Assembly: GCF_002017865.1 (NCBI RefSeq)
Contig: NZ_MTJN01000002.1
Location: 558,001-622,000 of the forward strand
DNA from: Rhodoferax fermentans
Lineage (GTDB): Bacteria; Pseudomonadota; Gammaproteobacteria; Burkholderiales; Burkholderiaceae_C
DNA length: 64,000 bases
Direction of reading: 5' to 3'
Position numbers and translations under genes: made by a program. Positions 57,179-64,000 of this stretch are shown piece after piece; the stretch's first letter is position 1, and each line of letters opens with the position of its first letter. The notes beneath the pieces are model-generated. The model worked only from the letters and a program-made list of their open reading frames with translations. It searched no databases and had not been told where the DNA came from.

Positions 57179-57795
57179 GCGCAGCTCCTGGTGCCCCAGC
57201 TGGCGTACAGCGGCTCAAACTTGCGCAGGATCACCACGGGGTAATGCTGGTTTTCTGCCTGGCTGGCTTGCGCCACGCCGGGGTTGAGGTTGCAGGTGCG
57301 GTCCAGGCACACGCCCGGTGTCGGGCTGATCTTCTGGCGCTTGTAAACCCACCCCAAGCCGCCGTTGTAGGCGCTGAGGGTGAAGGCCATTCGCTCACAG
57401 TCGTTCGCCGCCTTGATGCGGTCAGACAGCCACTTGTCATAGGTAACCAGGGCGCGCAAGGCCCATGTGGGGTTGGTGGGGGCGCGCTCGCCCAGGCTGG
57501 CGTAGAGGCCACTGATCCAGGTGCTGGTGGCGGGCATGAACTGCGCGAGGCCGACAGCGCCAACCGGGCTGCGCGCAGACTCACGCCAACGGCTCTCCTG
57601 GTGCACCTGGGCCGCAAAGGTGGCAATCGGCGCATTCAGGCCCCAGACGTGCTGGGCCTCGCGCTTGAGGGTGAGCTGATGGCGGTGAGCGTCACGCGGG
57701 ATAGCTTGAGCCATGGCCACAGACAGACAAGCGCCCGCCACGAAGAGCAGCATGCCGACATGCACCCAGATGGCCAGGCGAGTGATCGGCCGCAT
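57175..57795 (-). CDS. Lytic transglycosylase (endolysin)
   Basis: This protein of about 206 aa has an N-terminal signal-anchor (LAIWVHVGMLLFVAGACLSV) and an SLT domain: AQVHQESRWRESARSPVGAVGLAQFMPAT with the catalytic Glu of the ESRW motif and AYNGGLG near the end. It degrades peptidoglycan at lysis. The start is ATG at 57795, with TTG at 57813 as an alternative. Confidence 0.88.
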   Translation of the reverse strand: MRPITRLAIWVHVGMLLFVAGACLSVAMAQAIPRDAHRHQLTLKREAQHVWGLNAPIATFAAQVHQESRWRESARSPVGAVGLAQFMPATSTWISGLYASLGERAPTNPTWALRALVTYDKWLSDRIKAANDCERMAFTLSAYNGGLGWVYKRQKISPTPGVCLDRTCNLNPGVAQASQAENQHYPVVILRKFEPLYASWGTRSCA

Positions 57796-57796
57796 G

Positions 57797-58141
57797 TCAG
57801 GCCCCCAGGCCAACGCAGATCAGACAGGCCGCGACGATGATGGCGCGGCGCAGCATGGACTGACTGAACGTGCCGCCATGACAAACAGCCGTAGCAAATT
57901 CACCCGGCAGATCATCCGGTTCCGGCGTGTCGTCTATCTCCAGGTACTGATGCGGGCGGTCATAAGGGAACAGGCAGCGGTCAAGCCAGTAGCCACCCCA
58001 GCCGCCCAAGGCCATGAGGTGTGATTTGTAGACGGTGACGGCCAATAGGCTGCCGGGCTGAGATTGCTGCAGAAAGAGGCTCAAAACCATCAACAGCAGC
58101 ATGAGCACCAGAAAGACCAACATGCGCGGGATCGCAAACAT
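57797..58141 (-). CDS. Putative holin (114 aa)
   Basis: Hydrophobic segments lie at the N-terminus (MLVFLVLMLLLMVLSLFL) and C-terminus (AIIVAACLICVGLGA) with a short central hydrophobic stretch (YKSHLMALGGWGGYWLDR). The gene precedes the transglycosylase and spanins, the standard place for a holin. GGAG lies nine bases upstream. An intrinsic terminator sits 17 bases upstream of the start. Confidence 0.72.
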   Translation of the reverse strand: MFAIPRMLVFLVLMLLLMVLSLFLQQSQPGSLLAVTVYKSHLMALGGWGGYWLDRCLFPYDRPHQYLEIDDTPEPDDLPGEFATAVCHGGTFSQSMLRRAIIVAACLICVGLGA

Positions 58142-58157
58142 AGAGAACTCCAGACGT

Positions 58158-58184
58158 AAAAAAGGACTACTAAAAAAGTAGTCC
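58158..58184 (-). terminator. Terminator just upstream of the lysis-late operon
   Basis: Read on the minus strand, GGACTACT/AGTAGTCC with a TTTTT loop is followed by six T. It lies only 17 bases before the holin ATG, so transcripts from upstream would stop here unless antiterminated. It could insulate or attenuate late gene expression. Confidence 0.8.
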
Positions 58185-58384
58185 CAGTGTCTGGATTCAG
58201 GGCATTCAGGTCATGGTGAACTGGTTCACCGTGCGGGAAATCGCGCACGCGCGAAGAATGCGGGGCATGATCAAACCTCTACCTCGATTGCGCCATGATT
58301 GATGCTATCCGAGAGTATTTTGCAGGTCACCCTGTCGCCTATGGGATTTTGATTGGGGTGCTGGTGCGCCACACGCTGGGCAGT

Positions 58385-58591
58385 TTATTTCAGAGCAAGG
58401 TAGGCAAGGAAAAGGCCTGCAATGGCAAGAGTCGCGTTAAATACATTCCATGACCAAACCAGACGCACTTCTCGCACCACCCTGTGTGCCAGGGTTGCTG
58501 TCCAGTGCCAACGCACCGCCATTACCACGCCACCATCAGAGCGTTGATGCCTCTCGGGTCTACCGCGCCACCAGCGCTTGATTGGGTTCAT
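58385..58591 (-). CDS. Small membrane-type phage protein (68 aa)
   Basis: The product begins MNPIKRWWRGRPERHQRSDG, contains VRWHWTATLAHRVVREVR and ends with a hydrophobic segment (ATLAIAGLFLAYLALK). It overlaps the next gene by four bases. I recall similar small genes in Mu-like phages; no function is known. A plus-strand frame overlaps it at 58295-58453 and is less likely. Confidence 0.55.
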   Translation of the reverse strand: MNPIKRWWRGRPERHQRSDGGVVMAVRWHWTATLAHRVVREVRLVWSWNVFNATLAIAGLFLAYLALK

Positions 58592-59136
58592 TCAGCCTTT
58601 TTGCGCCTCGGTTTTGGTGGCGGCAAATTGGCAATCGCCTCGCGCACGATTTGATCAATGCTCTCTTTTTGCTTAGCTCGCGCAGTTTCGTCAATTGGAA
58701 ACGGAAGCGCATCGAACATTGCAGTCTGGTTGGTGCGAACAACTTCTGCCCGACTTTCCAGAGTCTTTAAGTTCTTGGTTTTTTCGATGATCTGGAGACT
58801 CTCGTTAATGATTTGCAGGTGTCGTGCGGATTCAGCAAATGCCGGGTAGCGATCAAGTACTTCCTGCATGGCCAGCTTGGAAGCCGGATAGCCTTCTGCT
58901 GTGGTGATGAGCATTGCCACTTCGGAAAACTGCTCGCGGTACTGATCCTCACGAACTAGCTTGATGCCGCCTTGTAGCGAAAAAGTGCCTTCGGTAAGTT
59001 GCTGTTTTATTGCACCCGCCACGCGGGTTTCTGCGGTGTCCGCAGGGTTGAAAACACGCACCTCCAGGCGACTGCGCCTGTAGCCCCACATGAGCCAGGC
59101 CAAAACGAGCAAACCCAGGGTTATTGCCCACCCCAT
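58588..59136 (-). CDS. Membrane-anchored hypothetical protein (182 aa)
   Basis: An N-terminal hydrophobic helix (AITLGLLVLAWLMWGYR) is followed by a soluble helical part (VLDRYPAFAESARHLQIINE) and a basic Pro-rich tail. It lies next to the repressor gene and is transcribed with it. It may influence lysogeny or exclude other phages; not proven. Confidence 0.6.
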   Translation of the reverse strand: MGWAITLGLLVLAWLMWGYRRSRLEVRVFNPADTAETRVAGAIKQQLTEGTFSLQGGIKLVREDQYREQFSEVAMLITTAEGYPASKLAMQEVLDRYPAFAESARHLQIINESLQIIEKTKNLKTLESRAEVVRTNQTAMFDALPFPIDETARAKQKESIDQIVREAIANLPPPKPRRKKAE

Positions 59137-59139
59137 GGC

Positions 59140-59703
59140 TCACGCTCTCTTTTTGCTGTCTGTCTTGATTTTCGGTTGCGGAACCACCCAATCATTCTTT
59201 GATTCATTGTCTTCTGCAGGTGTGTTCTTCTTCACGCGAGGTTTAACCGGGGCGGCTTCGGGCGATGGCGCCACCGCAGCTCTGGCGGCCTCACGGTTGG
59301 GCCTGTAATCAGCGACCAAGTCAATCGTCACATCATCTGAAGGCGCTGGCGCAACCGGGTTGTAGGCCGTGACATTGGCAGCCATGCCCGATGCTTGGCG
59401 GATGAATTCTTTGCCCACCGCAGGGGCCTTGCGGTAGGCCTCAATCAGAGCGCGTTCGTCTTGCGAAAGCTCACTGGATTCAGATGTCTCGCCAGTGACC
59501 AAGTAAACCAAGTCAATAGGCGACTGGAGCTGCTTGAAGTGCCCATAAAGATTCTGCAAATACGAAATGTCCGGAAGGCGCTCGCCGGCCTCGTAGTTCT
59601 GTTGGCCGCGTTTGCTAACGCCCCCCAGCGTTCCCATCGCTTCTTGGCTTTGCATTTTTTCTACACGAAGTGTCCGCAGACGCTCAGAAAAAGAAACACT
59701 CAT
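59140..59703 (-). CDS. XRE-family repressor (probable c protein)
   Basis: The N-terminal helix-turn-helix (RLRTLRVEKMQSQEAMGTL, YEAGERLPDISYLQNL) matches phage repressors. The C-terminal 90 residues are Ala/Pro/Lys-rich and low in structure. It is divergent from the Ner-like gene across an 82-base control region containing a promoter. It is likely the lysogeny repressor. Confidence 0.82.
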   Translation of the reverse strand: MSVSFSERLRTLRVEKMQSQEAMGTLGGVSKRGQQNYEAGERLPDISYLQNLYGHFKQLQSPIDLVYLVTGETSESSELSQDERALIEAYRKAPAVGKEFIRQASGMAANVTAYNPVAPAPSDDVTIDLVADYRPNREAARAAVAPSPEAAPVKPRVKKNTPAEDNESKNDWVVPQPKIKTDSKKRA

Positions 59704-59718
59704 TTTTGCATCTTTCTA

Positions 59719-59747
59719 TTGAAAAGCACTCAAACGTGCGCTATAGT
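59719..59747 (+). promoter_or_regulatory. Early promoter of the Mu-like prophage
   Basis: TTGAAA (59719-59724) and TATAGT (59742-59747) are separated by 17 bases. The spacer contains GCAC-TCAAAC-GTGC, an inverted repeat suited to repressor binding. Confidence 0.8.
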
Positions 59748-59785
59748 TTCACCATGTTCACAGCGTTTTAGGAAAGGGCAAGAAC

Positions 59786-60016
59786 ATGGAGCCAGCAGAT
59801 ATTAAAGCAGCAATTGAACGGGCCGGAACGAATCAATCGGCCATCGCCCGTTATCTGGGGGTGACCACGGGGCACATCGCCCAAGTGGTGAACAAGAAGG
59901 TGCGCAGCGCCCGCGTGGAGGCGGAGCTACAGAAGATCACGGGTCGCCCGATTCATGCGCAGAAGGCCAAGCGCGGTCGCCGTATGGCTGTGTGGAATGG
60001 GCAGGTGGCCGTATGA
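59786..60016 (+). CDS. Ner-like regulator (76 aa)
   Basis: It has a helix-turn-helix (NQSAIARYLGVTTGHIAQVV) in the Nlp/Ner pattern and a basic tail (AKRGRRMAVWNGQ). It is the first gene of the transposition operon, as Ner is in Mu, where it turns early transcription down. GGAAAGG precedes the ATG. Confidence 0.82.
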   Translation: MEPADIKAAIERAGTNQSAIARYLGVTTGHIAQVVNKKVRSARVEAELQKITGRPIHAQKAKRGRRMAVWNGQVAV

Positions 60017-60300
60017 CTGCCGCTGCTCTCCAAGACACCATCAAAGCCCGCCGCGTAACCGGTGGCGCAGTGGTGACCGTGGTCCGTGCTGACGGACGTA
60101 CCCACCGCCACCAGGTGAGCCTGCGCCGCTACAGAGCGCTGCGCGGTGCACTGACCGTTCATGACGGTTTGGCAGGCGGCAATTTCACCCATAACGGCTT
60201 CGAGTGCCGACTGCGCGACGTGGCTGGTATGGCCGCGTCACTGCGCTGGGTGAAGCGCAATGCCCCCCGCCTTTTGCGTGGCAATGGGAGGGCAGCATGA
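60013..60300 (+). CDS. Small early phage protein (95 aa)
   Basis: The start overlaps the previous stop by four bases. Basic and compact (VTVVRADGRTHRHQVSLRRY). It may be a small DNA-binding protein. No family is recognised. Confidence 0.6.
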   Translation: MTAAALQDTIKARRVTGGAVVTVVRADGRTHRHQVSLRRYRALRGALTVHDGLAGGNFTHNGFECRLRDVAGMAASLRWVKRNAPRLLRGNGRAA

Positions 60301-60668
60301 GCGCCGCCACGACTGAAGGGTTTATGGAAACCTGGCGCGGTATGACCGCTGCAAGCCTGGCTGCGGACCCCGACGATGCCGAGTTGTCCAGGCACATCGC
60401 GTGGGCCAGCCATAGGCGCTTTATGCAAAAAGAAGCCCACCAGTACCTGCACGACTTGCTGGAGGTGTGCCGTGCCGTGCGTGCTGCCGCACAGGCTAAA
60501 CCTTTGACCCCCGGCGAACTGACAGATCTTGAAAGCTGCCTGGCAGATTTTGCTGAAGCGGTGATAGCCGTCACACCGGTGGGTGAGTTGTGGCGGGTTG
60601 TGATGCTGCTGGCCTCTGAGGCGGCTGGCAACAAGGTGGTAACGGGTTTGGAGGTGCAGCATGGCTAA
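60297..60668 (+). CDS. Small early phage protein (123 aa)
   Basis: It is coupled to its neighbours by overlaps. It is helical, with ASHRRFMQKEAHQYLHDLLEV and a C-terminal LWRVVMLLASEAAGN. The family is unknown. Confidence 0.6.
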   Translation: MSAATTEGFMETWRGMTAASLAADPDDAELSRHIAWASHRRFMQKEAHQYLHDLLEVCRAVRAAAQAKPLTPGELTDLESCLADFAEAVIAVTPVGELWRVVMLLASEAAGNKVVTGLEVQHG

Positions 60669-61695
60669 GAAAAATGAAGTGGCGGTGGTGGGCAAGAAGG
60701 CTGGTGATTTGGTAGAGATTACGGATTCCGGAAAACCAGAGTCTGTAGATCCATTTGCCATGGTGCTGGACTTGCCAGCAGATGCGCTGGTGGGGCGTGC
60801 AGTAGAGGCGCTGAATGTGGCCGAGCGCTTGAATATTGGTGCTGGTCTTTGTCTGCTGAAGGCGCGAGAGTTGTGCAGTACGGAATCCGTACTTTTTGAC
60901 GACTTCCTAAAAAATCACAACTTCCCTCGGCCTCGTGCCTACGAGTTGATGGCCATTGCAGACGTTCTGCAACGCGCCACACCTGAAGATCGCAAGCGGC
61001 TGATGCAGCAGCCAAAGACCACGCTGATCGGCCTGGCCCGTATGGATGACGAAGTTCGCCAGCAGCTGCTGGACACCGGCAAGCTTGATGAGCGGCTCAC
61101 GCTCAACGAGTACAAGGCACTCCTAGAGCGCAAAGATGCGGAGCTGGCAACCCGCGGCTCTGCCATTGAAAAACTGACCGCCCAGGTGCGCACCGCCGAG
61201 CTGACCGGGCGCAAGGCGCTGGACGTGCAAACGCCGCTGACGGTGGCGCAGGTGCGCCGTGAGGCTGCCAGCTACGCACAAGATGCCTTGGCTTGTGTGC
61301 ATGGGTTCACGGGGATGGCTAACCGGCTGGTGCCGCTGGACAACGAACCCTCAACGCGGGCCTGGGTGAAGCCTGCGGCGCTGTCTATGGTGTCGCTACT
61401 CGTAGCAGTGCAAGACGCGGTGGCATACCAGTTAAGCGAGCTTGTAAGCCAGTTTGAACTGGATGTGGAGCTGCCCAGCAAGGCTGAATTGCACTTGGCA
61501 ACACCCGGGCCTGAAGAGGCAGAGCTGATTCGCCGGGCGATGACGGGGGTGCTGGTGGGGTTTGAAACCCGCCAGAGCCAGGTGGCGTATGCGCAGTACC
61601 AGGAGCAACGCGAAGCCAACCCCAGCAAAGGCGCACCGCGCAAAGCCCCCAAGGTGACCCAGGGCACAACGCGGGCGGGAGGGCTTAAAGCATGA
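60661..61695 (+). CDS. Hypothetical early protein with coiled coil (344 aa)
   Basis: The N-terminal part (LNVAERLNIGAGLCLLKARELC.. LPRPRAYELMAIAD-like) resembles DUF3102-type proteins that precede Mu-like transposases. A coiled coil (LERKDAELATRGSAIEKLTAQV) and a helical C-terminus follow. It overlaps the transposase start by four bases. Role unknown, possibly accessory to transposition. Confidence 0.65.
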   Translation: MAKKNEVAVVGKKAGDLVEITDSGKPESVDPFAMVLDLPADALVGRAVEALNVAERLNIGAGLCLLKARELCSTESVLFDDFLKNHNFPRPRAYELMAIADVLQRATPEDRKRLMQQPKTTLIGLARMDDEVRQQLLDTGKLDERLTLNEYKALLERKDAELATRGSAIEKLTAQVRTAELTGRKALDVQTPLTVAQVRREAASYAQDALACVHGFTGMANRLVPLDNEPSTRAWVKPAALSMVSLLVAVQDAVAYQLSELVSQFELDVELPSKAELHLATPGPEEAELIRRAMTGVLVGFETRQSQVAYAQYQEQREANPSKGAPRKAPKVTQGTTRAGGLKA

Positions 61696-63353
61696 GCGCC
61701 GTAATGCGACTGCCCACAGGCCCTGGCCTTCTTGCGGTGCAAGCGGTGCCAGTTAGCCCCTTGATGATGGCAAACACAAAAGCGCGAGAACAGGCCCAGG
61801 CTTTGGCAACCTTGTTGGCAAGTGCTACGGGCGGTGCCGGTGCGGATGCAGAGGCGCAGGCACTGCGCAGCCGGGTGGCAGCAGCCCTGGCCGGTGCACC
61901 CGAGTACGTGGCACTGCTGGTGGTGGCGCGCCAGGCGGGCGTGGTGCGGCCCAATGGGGCAATACAAAGCGTGCCGACGCTCAAAAGGGCCATTTTGAAG
62001 CACCGCAACGGGGGCACAGCGGCACTGCTCAAGCGGCACCAGGGCAGACCGATGCAAGTGCAGGAATGGCATGTGCGCGCCGCCCGCCTGTGGGCCAATC
62101 CGACCAAGCGCGGCTATGCAGATGTGGCCTGGAAGCTGCGCGGCGAAGGGTATGAGGTCACGGATGCGCAAGTGATGCGCTACATCAAAAGCCTGGGTGC
62201 CACGGTGGCCAGCCCGCGCAGTGCGGACCGGGTGGGCAAACACTTTTTCAAGCTCAACTACAAGCATCACAAGCGCCGCAACATGGACGAGGTGTTGGTG
62301 GGCGAGATATACGCAGCCGATGGGCACACGGTGGACGCGTACATGGCACACCCCAGTACGGGCGGGCTGTATCGCCCCGAGCTGACCCTGTTCATGGACG
62401 TGAAGAGCCGCTACTTTGCTGGCTGGTGGCTGAGCGAGGCAGAAACAAAGGAGAGCACGCTGTTTGCGCTGAGCAGCGCCATGACAAGCCACGACCATGT
62501 GCCAGCGTGGGTTTACACAGACCACGGCTCTGGCTACCGCGCCAAGATGATGAGCGACGAGAACGTGGGCTTCTATGCCAAATTCTCCATCGCCACGATT
62601 GCCGCGCTACCCGGTAATGCCAACGGCAAGGGCTGGATTGAGCGCGCCTTTCGCACGGTGCGCGACAAGCATGACAAGTTCTTTGCCGATGGCCTGATGT
62701 ATTGCGGCGACGACATGGCGCCAGAAATAAACCGCCGCCTGAGTGTTGACGTAGAGAAGGGCAAACGCAAGTTGCCCAGCTTTAACCAGTATGTGGACAG
62801 CCTGACCGCATTTATTGAGCAGTACCACAACACGCCCATGGATGCGCTGGGCGGAAAAACACCTGCGCAGGTGTGGGCGGGGTTGGAGCGCGTGCCGGTG
62901 GGCATTGAGTTTGACGCGGTGGCACGCCCCAGCGTAGAGCGCACTGTGAGTCACCAAGAGGTGCGCCTGGACAACCGGCACTACTACAGCGAAATGCTGG
63001 CCGAGTGGGACGGCAAGAAGGTGGCCGTGGAATACGACCTGCACAACGATACCAAGGTGTGGGTGCGAACACCCAAAGGCGTGCTCATCTGCGAGGCACC
63101 CCTGGTGCACACGATTGGTATTTTGCCGACCGACCGTATGGAGGAGCGGCGGCTTGTGCGTGCCGCAGATGCCGTCAAGCGCAAGCAAAAACACATTGCA
63201 GAAGACCTGGCGCGCAGCAGAGCACCCGTGGACGCCGCCAGCCAGGCCGCTGCCATTGAGGCGTTGACCTATGCCCCCAGCCCGGCGCTGCCCGCCCCGC
63301 GTGTGGATGACGATTTCAAAGTTGATCTCTTAAATTGGAGGAAAGACCAGTGA
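61692..63353 (+). CDS. MuA-like DDE transposase
   Basis: The 553-aa enzyme has an N-terminal DNA-binding part, then the catalytic triad: Asp210 in YAADGHTVD, Asp277 in VYTDHGSGY and Glu317 in GKGWIERAF. A C-terminal beta-barrel (NRHYYSEMLAEWDGKKVAVEYD..) and a charged tail that contacts the B protein follow. It joins phage ends to target DNA. GTG of the B gene follows at its stop. Confidence 0.95.
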   Translation: MSAVMRLPTGPGLLAVQAVPVSPLMMANTKAREQAQALATLLASATGGAGADAEAQALRSRVAAALAGAPEYVALLVVARQAGVVRPNGAIQSVPTLKRAILKHRNGGTAALLKRHQGRPMQVQEWHVRAARLWANPTKRGYADVAWKLRGEGYEVTDAQVMRYIKSLGATVASPRSADRVGKHFFKLNYKHHKRRNMDEVLVGEIYAADGHTVDAYMAHPSTGGLYRPELTLFMDVKSRYFAGWWLSEAETKESTLFALSSAMTSHDHVPAWVYTDHGSGYRAKMMSDENVGFYAKFSIATIAALPGNANGKGWIERAFRTVRDKHDKFFADGLMYCGDDMAPEINRRLSVDVEKGKRKLPSFNQYVDSLTAFIEQYHNTPMDALGGKTPAQVWAGLERVPVGIEFDAVARPSVERTVSHQEVRLDNRHYYSEMLAEWDGKKVAVEYDLHNDTKVWVRTPKGVLICEAPLVHTIGILPTDRMEERRLVRAADAVKRKQKHIAEDLARSRAPVDAASQAAAIEALTYAPSPALPAPRVDDDFKVDLLNWRKDQ

Positions 63354-64000
63354 GCACTCCCGCAACTGAAACACAGAACGCCTTGCCAGGCATGGCTAGC
63401 GCCCCGACTGCCTACACACCACAAGATGTGTCCAAGGTGGATGCGGTCAAGAAGTGGCTGGAGGACCGCAAGAAGAGCCGTGCCTGGCTGAGCAAGAAGG
63501 CCGACATCCCCAGCGGCACGCTGAGCCAGATTCTGAGCGGCAAATACGTCAGCAGCCCGACCCGCCAGCTCAATCAGATGCTGTCGGTGCTGGACGTGGA
63601 AGCTGATCGCCTGAAGGATGGCACGCCTGGCTATGTGAGGGGCAGCGTGCACAAGCTGATGGTCGTGGTGTGTGACCGCACCCGCAAGCACCAGAACTTT
63701 GGCGTGATCACCGGCTATGTGGGCGTGGGCAAAAGCCGCTTCTGTGCTGAGTACCACGAAACCAACCCGATGACGCTGCTGGTCGAAGTCAGCCCCAACA
63801 TGACGCCTGGTGTGCTGATGACCGAGCTGCTGGAGCAGTTGAACAACGCGGTGCCTGCCGGGCTGGACCGCAAGTTCCGCGAGCTGGTGCGGGTGCTCAA
63901 GGGCACCAACTATCTGATCGTGGCTGATGAGGCCGAGAAGATGAGCAGCAGCGCGCTGGAACACCTGCGCCGCCTGCGCGACATGGCCATGGTAGGCGTG
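63350..64000 (+). CDS. MuB-like target-DNA activator ATPase (partial)
   Basis: It starts GTG at 63350 with GGAGG-type site upstream (TTGGAGGAAAG). 217 codons are present before the window ends. An N-terminal helix-turn-helix (SRAWLSKKADIPSGTLSQIL) is followed by the AAA+ ATPase with Walker A GYVGVGKS and Walker B YLIVADEAEK. It binds target DNA and activates the transposase. Confidence 0.9.
   Translation, partial: MSTPATETQNALPGMASAPTAYTPQDVSKVDAVKKWLEDRKKSRAWLSKKADIPSGTLSQILSGKYVSSPTRQLNQMLSVLDVEADRLKDGTPGYVRGSVHKLMVVVCDRTRKHQNFGVITGYVGVGKSRFCAEYHETNPMTLLVEVSPNMTPGVLMTELLEQLNNAVPAGLDRKFRELVRVLKGTNYLIVADEAEKMSSSALEHLRRLRDMAMVGV

Noticed and set aside
58295..58453. Plus-strand 52-codon frame starting MIDAIREYFAGHPVAYG
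   Set aside because: Plausible small membrane peptide, but it runs against the operon, overlaps a better minus-strand gene and has no good ribosome site. It remains a weak possibility.

Overview
The window holds most of one prophage, a short chromosomal stretch, and part of a second prophage. The high G+C content, the gene complement (dinG, ackA, uxaB, pyk) and the BcepMu-like layout of the second phage fit a betaproteobacterium of the Burkholderiales, probably Comamonadaceae-like. That placement is inference, since no rRNA or marker gene is present.

Prophage 1 runs from beyond the left edge to about 41.72 kb. Its head genes lie on the minus strand, in the order terS, terL, HNH endonuclease, portal, scaffold, gp49-like, major capsid and two small structural genes. 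They are driven from a near-consensus promoter at about 10.17 kb. Divergent early genes run on the plus strand from 10.45 to 41.6 kb. They encode small leader-type proteins, a primase-helicase, a PD-(D/E)XK nuclease, a DHH phosphoesterase, an SNF2 helicase, a family B DNA polymerase in two pieces, a DNA ligase, a block of acidic proteins, and finally a DUF4224 protein plus tyrosine integrase. The integrase end abuts the 3' end of a tRNA-His gene, which is the likely attachment site. Lysis, tail and repressor genes are not in the window and presumably lie to the left.

The striking property of prophage 1 is its load of homing elements. There are two inteins (a 115-residue mini-intein in the portal and a 270-residue intein in the terminase ATPase) and eight HNH or endonuclease VII-type genes. 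One endonuclease gene lies inside the terminase intein but in a different reading frame. Another splits the DNA polymerase gene between motifs A and B. The ligase gene has a related endonuclease gene overlapping each end. A stretch of repeated TGTACCAA-type sites beside AT-rich DNA at 12.5-12.75 kb, upstream of the primase-helicase, is a candidate replication origin.

The chromosomal segment (41.7-50.0 kb) carries tRNA-His, a small membrane protein gene, dinG, ackA, uxaB (divergent from ackA across a region with an operator-like palindrome) and pyk. It ends in a broken gene interrupted by prophage 2.

Prophage 2 (about 50.03 kb to beyond the right edge) is a Mu-like transposable phage. A repressor and a Ner-like regulator lie back to back around a promoter at 59.72 kb. 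To the right run the MuA-like transposase and MuB-like ATPase genes. To the left, on the minus strand, run the lysis genes (holin, transglycosylase, Rz with nested Rz1), a DksA-type protein, terminase subunits, portal, a gp49-like protein and a MuF head protein. The late operon stops after MuF, close to the phage end, with no capsid protease, major capsid or tail genes in the window. This suggests an internal deletion.
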